Counted from the first letter of the stretch, positions 1 through 5,529 are shown. The stretch: DNA of 5,662 nt from an uncultured Prevotellaceae bacterium (GCA_937892085.1 CALAVD010000179.1:1-5662), one strand, 5' to 3'. Notes: generated by a model not told the origin, from the sequence alone. Numbers and translations are program-made.

Positions 1-19
1 ATAGAAAATCGCCCGTGAG

Positions 20-27
20 TAATTTTG
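20..27 (+). promoter_or_regulatory. Bacteroidetes -7 promoter element
   Basis: TAATTTTG followed by C matches the Bacteroidetes sigma-ABfr -7 consensus TAnnTTTG. It lies 28 bp before the ATG at 56, which would give a leader of roughly 20 nt. The matching -33 TTTG would fall before the window starts, so only half the promoter can be tested. It probably drives the whole cluster of three small genes that follows, since no comparable element is seen before the second or third gene. Confidence 0.6.
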
Positions 28-55
28 CAACGATTTATTATAATATTTTTAAACA

Positions 56-412
56 ATGAGACCAGTCTTATTACTATTAGTCTTTTTAGCGATGCCAATC
101 TCAACTTGGGCAAATGACAATGAGGTTGTGATGCACAATCCTTCTGGTTCAAATTTCTATCAAATAGGCATTGACCCCCCTGTTGTAACCTACGATGAAG
201 AGCTTAATGAGCTAACGGTGTATTTTGGCTCAACCAGTACTATCGACTTGGAATGTGTTGACGATCTTGGTACACCATATTATTATGTATATGGTGAGAA
301 CCACAGCGGCTACACAAGCACTACCTACACCTATCTTCCATCGGGTTACTACACTATCACCATCCACAGTATATATGGATACACATATACTGGCAACTTT
401 ACAGTTAACTAA
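56..412 (+). CDS. Small exported protein, DUF3244-like
   Basis: This gene encodes a 118-aa protein with an N-terminal signal peptide (residues 1-19, LLLLVFLAMP core, likely cut after TWA), so it should be exported to the periplasm or cell surface. The mature part is rich in Tyr, Thr and Gly with alternating hydrophobic residues, as in a small beta-sandwich. The segment LPSGYYTITI (residues 94-103) and the terminal GNFTVN strand resemble the end of DUF3244 domains, which are common in short secreted Bacteroidales proteins of unknown role. No catalytic motif is visible. The start is supported by the -7 element 28 bp upstream and by the signal peptide beginning directly at this Met. It is first in a run of three genes for exported proteins; the next begins after 41 bp. 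Family assignment is by eye; function unknown. Confidence 0.75.
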   Translation: MRPVLLLLVFLAMPISTWANDNEVVMHNPSGSNFYQIGIDPPVVTYDEELNELTVYFGSTSTIDLECVDDLGTPYYYVYGENHSGYTSTTYTYLPSGYYTITIHSIYGYTYTGNFTVN

Positions 413-453
413 AAATCTAAAACAAAATTTATTAACCCTATAAGATTTATAAA

Positions 454-669
454 ATGAAAACTAAAGTTTTATTCTTTTGTATTGCATTATTAATGTGCGT
501 ACCCTTTATTTGTAACGCACAACTCTATGTCGATTCTCTCGGCATTGTGCAAGTGGGTAACTATGAGTATGACATCTATGCTGAACGCGAGTCTTGGGCA
601 AAAGACACATTTCAATTCCTTTGTTCTAATTTTGCGATTGGAAATAAAAAAGGAATTACTAAAGTTTAA
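454..669 (+). CDS. Short exported protein, probably truncated
   Basis: This reading frame encodes 71 aa. A clear signal peptide covers residues 1-22 (basic MKTK, hydrophobic FFCIALLMCVPFI, likely cleavage after CNA), followed by QLYVDSLGIVQVGN. That phrase resembles the start of larger Bacteroidales secreted proteins, some with tail-fibre or endosialidase-chaperone domains, where it continues into a long body. Here the frame ends after only about 49 mature residues, with no recognisable domain, in the low-complexity stretch NKKGITKV. It could be a true small secreted peptide or the 5' remnant of a larger gene whose body was lost. The A-rich leader fits a Bacteroidales start site. The next gene begins 18 bp after its stop, which suggests co-transcription. 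I do not recognise a function. Confidence 0.55.
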   Translation: MKTKVLFFCIALLMCVPFICNAQLYVDSLGIVQVGNYEYDIYAERESWAKDTFQFLCSNFAIGNKKGITKV

Positions 670-687
670 CCCAATAAATTAGAGGCT

Positions 688-1494
688 ATGAAGAAGATAA
701 TTATTATTTTGACATTTGTATTGTCGTTTTGTTATACCGAAGCGCAAGGACCAGGCTCGGGTTATCCTTGTCCCTCGGAGCTTTATTTTCAGAGTTTTCA
801 TGAAACCGGCAAATCGCACAAATTTAAGCTGAAACTTGTTCTTAATAATGAGAGTCAAAACTTAAATGGTTTTAATTTGGCTATATCAAAGTCAGACTCG
901 TCAATAAAGTGGGTAGTGGTTGACAAGGAAAAAGGAGCATTCTATACATCTAAGGGCTACGGCAAGAATATTCTTGCCCGCTTGGAAGGCAAGACCGATG
1001 ATGAGCGTGACGCGGAGTTGGAGCAATACTGCGATATATTCATTTTTGACAGGAATGAACAACTGACAATTTATGAACTGCTTAAGACTCTTGATTGTCT
1101 TTTTTTTCCGACAGGTTATGCTATAGAAGTTGGAGAGTTCGCCGTTGATTTGTCTGATTGCGAAGATGGCTTCTCATATGCAATCTATGCAAATGCCCAA
1201 CCTCGAGAATATAGCTTTTCTTACACTGGCGGTGTAGAGGGCACATGTGGTTGGACGCCTGATTCTCCTGTCGAATTGCTATTATACAAAGAAGGAGACC
1301 TTGTGTCAATTAGGCCGTGGTTCCCACTTGATGACTATGATGGCATTGATGAAGTGATAAAGCCGAAGACCATCGCCAGTGTTAAATACTACAACCTCGC
1401 GGGCGTGGAGAGCGCCGGGCCACAGCCAGGCGTGAGCATCAAGGTGACGACCTACAGCGACGGCTCCCACCAGAGCGAGAAAGTAGTGAGGTAA
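688..1494 (+). CDS. Exported protein with T9SS-like C-terminal tail
   Basis: This gene encodes 268 aa. Residues 1-19 form a signal peptide (MKKIIIILTFVLSF core, cleavage near TEA). Residues about 40-205 are a beta-rich body that I do not recognise; the phrase LVLNNESQNLNGFNLAI is faintly like the first strands of cohesin-like domains in Bacteroidales secreted proteins, but this is weak. From about residue 228 the end (ASVKYYNLAGVE, then GVSIKVTTYSDG and terminal EKVVR) resembles type A Por/T9SS sorting tails, which send proteins through the outer membrane and are then removed. Surface export is therefore inferred. The DNA for this tail (1381-1494) is about 60% G+C by hand count, whereas a 60-bp sample of the body (841-900) is 30%. 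A hairpin repeat starts 4 bp after the stop. Third gene of the small cluster. Confidence 0.75.
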   Translation: MKKIIIILTFVLSFCYTEAQGPGSGYPCPSELYFQSFHETGKSHKFKLKLVLNNESQNLNGFNLAISKSDSSIKWVVVDKEKGAFYTSKGYGKNILARLEGKTDDERDAELEQYCDIFIFDRNEQLTIYELLKTLDCLFFPTGYAIEVGEFAVDLSDCEDGFSYAIYANAQPREYSFSYTGGVEGTCGWTPDSPVELLLYKEGDLVSIRPWFPLDDYDGIDEVIKPKTIASVKYYNLAGVESAGPQPGVSIKVTTYSDGSHQSEKVVR

Positions 1495-1497
1495 AAA

Positions 1498-1559
1498 TCT
1501 ACGGAGTTTAAGGAGTCAGGGAGTTATGTGCTCCTTCACTCCAAGACTCCGTAGAACTC
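1498..1559 (+). repeat. Hairpin repeat, copy 1
   Basis: A 10-bp perfect inverted repeat, TCTACGGAGT (1498-1507) and ACTCCGTAGA (1546-1555), encloses further GGAGT units on the left (1512, 1520) and CTCC units on the right (1531, 1538). The whole element can fold into a long imperfect hairpin with a loop near TTATGTG. Positions 1531-1559 match 1917-1945 in copy 2 at 28 of 29 bases, in the same orientation. It begins 4 bp after the stop of the preceding gene. There is no T-run after it on the + strand. Read on the - strand it is followed by five T, so a terminator role is possible only for that direction. It resembles a REP or MITE-like element; the family is unknown to me. Confidence 0.8.
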
Positions 1560-1610
1560 ACAATTACCTACCTCTCCACATTTTTGACAAACAGACGTGT
1601 GTTCAGTATG

Positions 1611-1629
1611 TCAGTCTGTCAGTCTGTCA
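1611..1629 (+). repeat. Tandem octamer, 2.4 units
   Basis: TCAGTCTG occurs twice in direct succession (1611-1618, 1619-1626), followed by a partial TCA. A related AGTCTGTCAA also appears at 4418-4427 after smpB. It is too short for a satellite, but it could vary in copy number by slippage. It lies inside the arm of the larger TTTTTGACA/TGTCAAAAA dyad. Confidence 0.6.
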
Positions 1630-1665
1630 AAAAACGTGAGCAGTAGCTGAGGTATCTCCTCTCAC
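1629..1665 (-). terminator. Possible hairpin with T-run, minus strand
   Basis: Read on the - strand, GTGAG (1661-1665) pairs with CTCAC (1636-1640). Between them lie small internal hairpins (AGG/CCT and AGC/GCT), and after one G comes a run of six T (1629-1634). This order matches an intrinsic terminator, but the outer stem is only 5 bp and no minus-strand gene clearly ends here. It could close a short RNA transcribed from about 1840 toward 1629, or it could stop read-through from the permease gene. Weak. Confidence 0.25.
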
Positions 1666-1793
1666 AAAGCTGCACCTCTCGATGCCTAAAAGCCTCGCAA
1701 GCTCGGTGATTTATACACTTACGGACATACAAACTTGACTTTATGTCTGTTTGTATAAAAATAAATATCAAGCTGCGGCTCAGTTTTTTTTGA

Positions 1794-1857
1794 CAGAAGA
1801 ACATAAAAAAATAAATCTCTATATACTGAAGAATAGCAACAAAAATATGTTCTTCTG
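1794..1857. repeat. 12-bp perfect inverted repeat
   Basis: CAGAAGAACATA (1794-1805) and TATGTTCTTCTG (1846-1857) are perfect complements separated by 40 A/T-rich bases. The wide spacing argues against a simple terminator. It fits a large hairpin in RNA, or the ends of a very small element. A CAAAAATA at 1840-1847, which reads TATTTTTG on the - strand, would be a weak -7 promoter element inside the dyad. Confidence 0.7.
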
Positions 1858-1892
1858 AAAACCTTATGTCCTTTTGTCTTATTAATGCAGAA

Positions 1893-1945
1893 TCTACGGA
1901 GACGGGGAGTTCTCCACTCCTTTACTCCAAGACTCCGTAGAACTC
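1893..1945 (+). repeat. Hairpin repeat, copy 2
   Basis: This is a second copy of the hairpin element at 1498-1559, in the same orientation. TCTACGGAG (1893-1901) pairs with CTCCGTAGA (1933-1941), and an inner stem GGAGT (1906-1910) pairs with ACTCC (1916-1920). Positions 1917-1945 match copy 1 at 28 of 29 bases, with 22 identical bases at 1924-1945. The left half is shorter and more divergent than in copy 1. It lies 35 bp beyond the stop codon of the convergent permease gene, so each of the two facing genes ends next to a copy. No T-run flanks it. Confidence 0.8.
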
Positions 1946-1980
1946 TTAGGGCTGCGTGTTCTTGAGACGTTAACGATAGG

Positions 1981-3246
1981 TTACTCAAATCTCATTGTAG
2001 ATGTTGGCTTGATTGATGAGATGATGTAGGAAGGACCTATGAGGGTGATGTAGGATATCACTAAGATGGCGATGTTTAGGATGATGATTGCAGGAATATT
2101 GATGTCGATGGGCACATAGTTCATGTAGTAAGCATCGGGATTCAGTTTCACGATGTGGAAATGTTTCTGCATCAAAGCGAGCCCAATGCCCACAACATTG
2201 CCAATTATCATCGACTTGAAGATGATTTTGTGAGTCAAGAAGATAAAGATTCTACGAATAGAGGTATTAGTAGCACCGATGGCCTTTAAAAGTCCTATCA
2301 TCTTGATTCGTTCCAGCACCACCATGAGTAGCGCCGAGATGAGCGTGAATGAAGAGACTATAATCATGAGCGTGAGGATGATGATTACATTCATGTCGAG
2401 CATACTCAGCCAGGTGAAATATGGCAGGTTATTGCGCTTAGTGTTGGTGACATTATAAAGTGTGGTGTTGTAAGGGTCGTCATAAGATTGAAGAGCCAAC
2501 TTGCTGAATAACCTATAAGCTATCGACTCGGCATTCTCGAGGTTGGAAATATTGTCAATGTTGATTCCAACATAATTCCCGGTGTAGGTTTTCCATCCGT
2601 TCACACTCTGGAGCAGAGCGATATTTCCCACAATATACGCTTTGTCAAATGTCTCTAAATCGGTGTTGTAAATTCCCACGATATGGCACTTTCTCACTTT
2701 CACCTTGTCATCAATGAAATAAGTGAAGATGCGGTCGTTGACATCGAGCATGAGTTGCTTGGCAATGGTTCTCGACACGATTATTTCGTTAGTGCTGTCA
2801 CTATTTTCGAAGTTTGGTACTCGGCCTTTAATCAGGTGTTTCTCCAAAAAGGAGAAATCGTAATTGGCATCTACTCCTCTGAATTGCAGGCCTTTGAAGT
2901 TGTCGTCAGTTTTCAGGATGGCAGGTTTCTCGGCAATGAGCGAGACGCTTGTGATGTGCTCTTTCAGTGAAGCGTCGGCGTTAATGCCATTAGAGATCTC
3001 TCTTGAATCTACCACGTCAAAATTGTTGTCAAGCCCAATGGCGCCATTATAAATCTTGATGTGTGGGTCGAGGCTCGTCACCTTAGTGGTTATTTCTTGC
3101 TTGAAACCCAGCACAATCACTACCGAGAGAATCATTATAACGAGAGCAAGAATGATACCCAGCACTGCGACATTAAGACTTCGAGAATTGGCTCCGCCCT
3201 TATTCCCGAGTTTCAGTCTTGACGCTATAAAGAGTTCGTGTCTCAT
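1981..3246 (-). CDS. FtsX-family ABC permease, LolC/LolE-like
   Basis: This 421-aa inner-membrane protein has the layout of LolC/LolE-type permeases, which pass lipoproteins from the inner membrane to the periplasmic chaperone LolA using a LolD-type ATPase. One membrane helix lies near residues 25-47, then a large periplasmic domain (about 48-283, MacB-like), then three helices near 285-310, 337-358 and 384-408. The cytoplasmic stretch LERIKMIGLLKAIGATNTSI (311-330) is the family's coupling motif that contacts the ATPase. Length is typical. The N-terminal phrase ELFIASRLKLGNKGG also fits Bacteroidales members. No ATPase gene is in the window, so its partner must be encoded elsewhere. The start has a -7 element 31 bp upstream. 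The other possibility is a general FtsX/MacB-type exporter permease; the lipoprotein role is inferred from similarity. Confidence 0.85.
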   Translation of the reverse strand: MRHELFIASRLKLGNKGGANSRSLNVAVLGIILALVIMILSVVIVLGFKQEITTKVTSLDPHIKIYNGAIGLDNNFDVVDSREISNGINADASLKEHITSVSLIAEKPAILKTDDNFKGLQFRGVDANYDFSFLEKHLIKGRVPNFENSDSTNEIIVSRTIAKQLMLDVNDRIFTYFIDDKVKVRKCHIVGIYNTDLETFDKAYIVGNIALLQSVNGWKTYTGNYVGINIDNISNLENAESIAYRLFSKLALQSYDDPYNTTLYNVTNTKRNNLPYFTWLSMLDMNVIIILTLMIIVSSFTLISALLMVVLERIKMIGLLKAIGATNTSIRRIFIFLTHKIIFKSMIIGNVVGIGLALMQKHFHIVKLNPDAYYMNYVPIDINIPAIIILNIAILVISYITLIGPSYIISSIKPTSTMRFE

Positions 3247-3277
3247 TCTTGAATCCGCTTATAGTAGTTATAAAGTG

Positions 3278-3285
3278 CAAAATTA
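3278..3285 (-). promoter_or_regulatory. -7 element for the permease gene
   Basis: On the - strand this reads TAATTTTG followed by C, a full match to TAnnTTTG, 31 bp before the permease ATG. The upstream -33 TTTG is only approximate (ATTG at 3308-3311, spacer 22). It shares the 127-bp gap with the divergent promoter of the next gene, so the two may be jointly controlled. Confidence 0.6.
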
Positions 3286-3339
3286 CTTATTTTTTTGTCT
3301 ATTGACTCAATTTTAGTTTTATTTTATTTGTCATTTTAT

Positions 3340-3347
3340 TAATTTTG
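3340..3347 (+). promoter_or_regulatory. -7 element for the Yip1-like/smpB pair
   Basis: TAATTTTG followed by C matches TAnnTTTG and lies 26 bp before the ATG at 3374, giving a leader of about 20 nt. The -33 position at a 19-bp spacing reads TTTT (3317-3320), one base from the consensus TTTG. It probably drives both the membrane protein and smpB, because no clear promoter is seen in the 19 bp before smpB. Confidence 0.6.
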
Positions 3348-3373
3348 CATCCTCAAAAGAAAAACATCGACAA

Positions 3374-3919
3374 ATGATAAGAAATTTTATAGTTTTATTG
3401 ATATCGCCAAGGGTGGGGTGGCAATACATCGACGACAAGTGCTACTCGTCTCAACGTGTGCTTGGCACATTCTTTTATCCGCTATTGGCAATTCTTGCCA
3501 TATCTTCGTTTGTGCCAATGATATATGATAGTGCGTCCTACACTGTTTCTTCGTCGCTAATGAAGGCTATCATTTCTTTCTCAGTCTTCATGCTCACATA
3601 TTATTTATGTATATATCTCTTGTCGGGATTTTATCCGCAGTTCACGCGCAGTAGCTTAGCTATGTCAAAATTGTGCAGTTATGTCATCTACAACCTTGCA
3701 TTCTTGATATTACTCTCGATATTGATAAACGTTTTAAATGGCGAGTTCTCACCATTGTATTTTCTTGTTCTATATATGCCATATATAGCTTACCGAGGAG
3801 TGGACTTCTTGTGTGTGGATAGCGACAAATCAATAAAATTTGTAGTGATTTCATCAATCATGATGATATTGTTCCCGTTTATTATTAAATGGCTATTGAA
3901 TAAATTCATAACTTTTTAA
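3374..3919 (+). CDS. Five-helix membrane protein, Yip1-like
   Basis: This gene encodes a 181-aa integral inner-membrane protein without a cleavable signal. Hydrophobic segments lie near residues 31-50, 61-85, 100-121, 125-141 and 155-173, which gives five helices, the number usual for Yip1-domain proteins. The N-terminal phrase LLISPRVGWQYID resembles the SPxxxW start seen in bacterial Yip1/DUF1282 proteins. Other conserved-looking points are the YLLSGFYP turn (about 81-88) and YMPYIAYRG (about 134-142). The bacterial family has no established biochemical role, so none is assigned. It is followed 19 bp later by smpB and probably shares its transcript, though nothing in the protein points to ribosome rescue. 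The start is supported by the -7 element 26 bp upstream. Family call is by topology and motif, not alignment. Confidence 0.75.
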   Translation: MIRNFIVLLISPRVGWQYIDDKCYSSQRVLGTFFYPLLAILAISSFVPMIYDSASYTVSSSLMKAIISFSVFMLTYYLCIYLLSGFYPQFTRSSLAMSKLCSYVIYNLAFLILLSILINVLNGEFSPLYFLVLYMPYIAYRGVDFLCVDSDKSIKFVVISSIMMILFPFIIKWLLNKFITF

Positions 3920-3938
3920 ATCTATATTATTTGGACAA

Positions 3939-4391
3939 ATGGCAACAAGCAACATAAATATAAAAAACCGCAGGGCCTCTTTCGACTATGAAATCATTGA
4001 AACTTTCACTGCAGGCATAGTCTTGACAGGTACCGAAATAAAATCAATCAGGCAGGGCAAAGCTGGCTTGACCGACACTTATTGCATGGTTGAGAATCAT
4101 GAGTTGTGGATGAAAGGAATGTATATTGCTGAGTATTCTTATGGTTCTTACAATAATCATGCTACTCATCGTGACCGCAAGCTGCTGCTCACTCGCAAGG
4201 AAATTAATAAGATAGCTAAGGCATGTGTGCTTCCAGGTTATTCAATTATACCGCTCCGAGTCTTCATCAATGAAAAAGGGTTTGCTAAAGTTGACATAGC
4301 CATTGCTCGTGGCAAGAAGCAATACGACAAACGGCAATCAATCAAGGCACGTGAAGACAAGCGCTCGATGGATAGGATGATGAAGCATTAA
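3939..4391 (+). CDS. smpB: SsrA-binding protein SmpB
   Basis: SmpB binds tmRNA (SsrA) and brings it to ribosomes stalled on broken mRNAs, so that the unfinished protein is tagged for destruction and the ribosome is freed; it acts in the cytoplasm. The 150-aa length is typical. Family hallmarks run in order: NRRASFDYEI (residues 10-19), GIVLTGTEIKSIRQGKA (26-42), NNHATHRDRKLLL (72-84), and ARGKKQYDKR (123-132) leading into a basic tail (133-150) that in known SmpB proteins enters the empty mRNA channel. Nothing is missing or odd. It sits 19 bp after the membrane-protein gene, likely as the second gene of an operon. The PAP2 gene converges on it, with 40 bp between stop codons and no clear terminator hairpin. 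The tmRNA gene is not in this window. Confidence 0.97.
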   Translation: MATSNINIKNRRASFDYEIIETFTAGIVLTGTEIKSIRQGKAGLTDTYCMVENHELWMKGMYIAEYSYGSYNNHATHRDRKLLLTRKEINKIAKACVLPGYSIIPLRVFINEKGFAKVDIAIARGKKQYDKRQSIKAREDKRSMDRMMKH

Positions 4392-4431
4392 AAATAAATG
4401 GAGTAGGAGAGTAGTATAGTCTGTCAATCCT

Positions 4432-5253
4432 TTAAAATACTGCATATACCGAAACACCCATTGCTTTATCGACCACATTGTAGGTTGGGGTTACAGCAAC
4501 GGTTGAACTTTGTGGTTTTTTGTTGCTGATTTTAAATAACTTACGGTTAAGCGGTAAAAGCCAGTATCCAATTCTTGCACTCAAGATTCCGATTCCAGCG
4601 CCCATCAACACGTCATTAAACCAGTGCTTGTTGTTATAAAGTCGCAAAAATGCAACGCTGGTAGCAATGGTATAACCGGCTATGCCATAGGCAGTTCCGT
4701 ATTCTTGCCTCAGTAACTCGGCGCCTGTGAAAGCTAAAGCCACATGTCCGCTGGGAAAAGAATGATTGTTACTGAGGTCGGGACGTTGCTCATGAATAAG
4801 GTATTTCGAACCGTAACCCATAATGAGCATTGCTGCATGAGATGTAGCAGAAATGAGAAACCGCTCCTTGAAATTGTGTTTTGACTTCACGCCAACGCTG
4901 CCAAGCAACAAATGGGATGCCGAAGGGAGAAAACGCAGATAATCATCAATTTTACATTTATGCCCATCGCTCAAATCGGTAAATGCGTCATTAACTGAGC
5001 GATTAAGGCTATTGTTATAGTCAATGGCTCCTGCAAGTCCTGAAACCATAAAAATGCCAGGAACGATTAATTGTTTAGGGTTGAATTTTTCGCATAATGT
5101 GTCGGAGGTGTAAGAAATATCAGATCCTCGCTGAGTTATTGTGAGGGTGTCATTTTCGGTTGTGGCACACAATGCTTGAAACGAGAGCGCCATAAAGAAA
5201 AAAAGTAAAAGTGCGCGAGACAAGATGATAATATGTGAAAGGTGTTGTGGCAT
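4432..5253 (-). CDS. PAP2-family lipid phosphatase, exported
   Basis: This 273-aa protein belongs to the PAP2 (type 2 phosphatidic acid phosphatase) superfamily, which removes phosphate from lipid phosphates at the outer face of the inner membrane. All three motifs are present: K150 with R157-P158 (KX6RP), P167-S-G-H170, and R204 with H210 and D214 (RX5HX3D). Ser is replaced by Leu before R204 (LR rather than the usual SR). H170 and H210 are the expected catalytic histidines. Residues 1-30 look like a signal sequence (LLLFFFMALSF core, cleavage near LCA). QALC is a poor lipobox, so I do not call a lipoprotein. Helices lie near 62-78, 134-152, 185-203 and 215-234. Candidate substrates are undecaprenyl pyrophosphate or lipid A phosphates; the sequence alone does not decide. 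The final 25 residues resemble a beta strand rather than a helix. Confidence 0.9.
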   Translation of the reverse strand: MPQHLSHIIILSRALLLFFFMALSFQALCATTENDTLTITQRGSDISYTSDTLCEKFNPKQLIVPGIFMVSGLAGAIDYNNSLNRSVNDAFTDLSDGHKCKIDDYLRFLPSASHLLLGSVGVKSKHNFKERFLISATSHAAMLIMGYGSKYLIHEQRPDLSNNHSFPSGHVALAFTGAELLRQEYGTAYGIAGYTIATSVAFLRLYNNKHWFNDVLMGAGIGILSARIGYWLLPLNRKLFKISNKKPQSSTVAVTPTYNVVDKAMGVSVYAVF

Positions 5254-5272
5254 GTTTGTTTTTTATTTACGG

Positions 5273-5303
5273 CAAAATTAATTCTTTCTCTTTTATCAGC
5301 AAA
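5273..5303 (-). promoter_or_regulatory. Full Bacteroidetes promoter for the PAP2 gene
   Basis: On the - strand TTTG (5300-5303) is separated by exactly 19 bp from TAATTTTG (5273-5280), which is followed by CC. This matches both halves and the spacing of the Bacteroidetes housekeeping promoter. The -7 element lies 19 bp before the ATG at 5253, so the leader would be very short, about 12 nt. It is the best complete promoter in the window. Confidence 0.75.
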
Positions 5304-5404
5304 ATATTCTTTCAAGATTTTTCTCGTTCTTAATTTTATATTTATGGCATCAGATTATATGTCAAATAGTAGAATAGAGGATTTCTTTTAATATTGACAC
5401 TTTT

Positions 5405-5435
5405 GTTTTATAATCAGCATTATGTTAAATAAAAC
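5405..5435. other. Nested dyad in the PAP2/DAHP synthase gap
   Basis: GTTTTA (5405-5410) pairs with TAAAAC (5430-5435), and inside it ATAAT (5410-5414) pairs with ATTAT (5419-5423) around CAGC. A further ATCAG (5413-5417) can pair with CTGAT (5437-5441). It lies between the two divergent promoters, outside both predicted transcripts, so if real it is more likely a protein-binding site than an RNA hairpin. A/T-rich DNA gives such dyads by chance. The rest of the 276-bp gap shows only the two promoters. Confidence 0.25.
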
Positions 5436-5500
5436 ACTGATAAAAATTCAGTTTAATTAAATAAGCCACTCCCCTGACATAATAAATGAAAAAAAAGTGG

Positions 5501-5508
5501 TACTTTTG
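5501..5508 (+). promoter_or_regulatory. -7 element for the DAHP synthase gene
   Basis: TACTTTTG followed by CA matches TAnnTTTG and lies 21 bp before the ATG at 5530. No TTTG is found at the expected -33 position (near 5478). The predicted leader is only about 15 nt, too short for a transcription attenuator or a riboswitch, so any control by aromatic amino acids would have to act at the promoter or on the enzyme. Confidence 0.6.
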
Positions 5509-5529
5509 CAATATCGAAAAAAAAGAGCA

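Larger units (their letters stand above)
1560..1892. other. Gene-free cassette between two hairpin repeats
   Basis: About 330 bp with no convincing gene lie between the two hairpin repeats. Visible structure includes TTTTTGACA (1581-1589) against TGTCAAAAA (1625-1633), TTTTTTGACAG at 1786-1796 with its complement at 1624-1634, ATACAAAC (1727-1734) against GTTTGTAT (1749-1756), and a 12-bp inverted pair at 1794-1857. Short frames of 61 and 89 codons cross it on the - strand, but they overlap the repeats, lack a signal or domain, and have no good promoter. The density of dyads suggests a structured RNA, a non-autonomous mobile element or a decayed insertion; I cannot decide which. Confidence 0.5.

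Noticed and set aside
225..443. A 72-codon frame overlapping the first secreted-protein gene
   Set aside because: It lies in another frame of the DUF3244-like gene, has no leader signal of its own, and its composition is not protein-like.
1770..1791. A plus-strand terminator: AGCTGCGGCT followed by eight T
   Set aside because: The possible stem is only 3 bp (AGC/GCT) and is separated from the T-run by three bases, which is too weak for an intrinsic terminator.
1498..1945. CRISPR array
   Set aside because: There are only two repeats, about 390 bp apart, with no regular spacer size and no cas genes.
1495..1980. Insertion sequence with a transposase
   Set aside because: The segment is under 500 bp and neither strand encodes a transposase-like protein. 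At most it could be a non-autonomous element.
1719..1988. An 89-codon minus-strand frame across the intergenic region
   Set aside because: It runs straight through the copy 2 hairpin repeat, starts inside the end of the permease gene, has no promoter or leader signal, and its residues are rich in Arg, Phe, Tyr and Cys with no domain, as expected of non-coding DNA. The overlapping 61-codon frame at 1619-1804 fails for the same reasons.
2683..3316. Plus-strand frames of 62-95 codons opposite the permease gene
   Set aside because: They are shadows of the strongly supported minus-strand permease; they have no promoter, no signal sequence and no recognisable domain.
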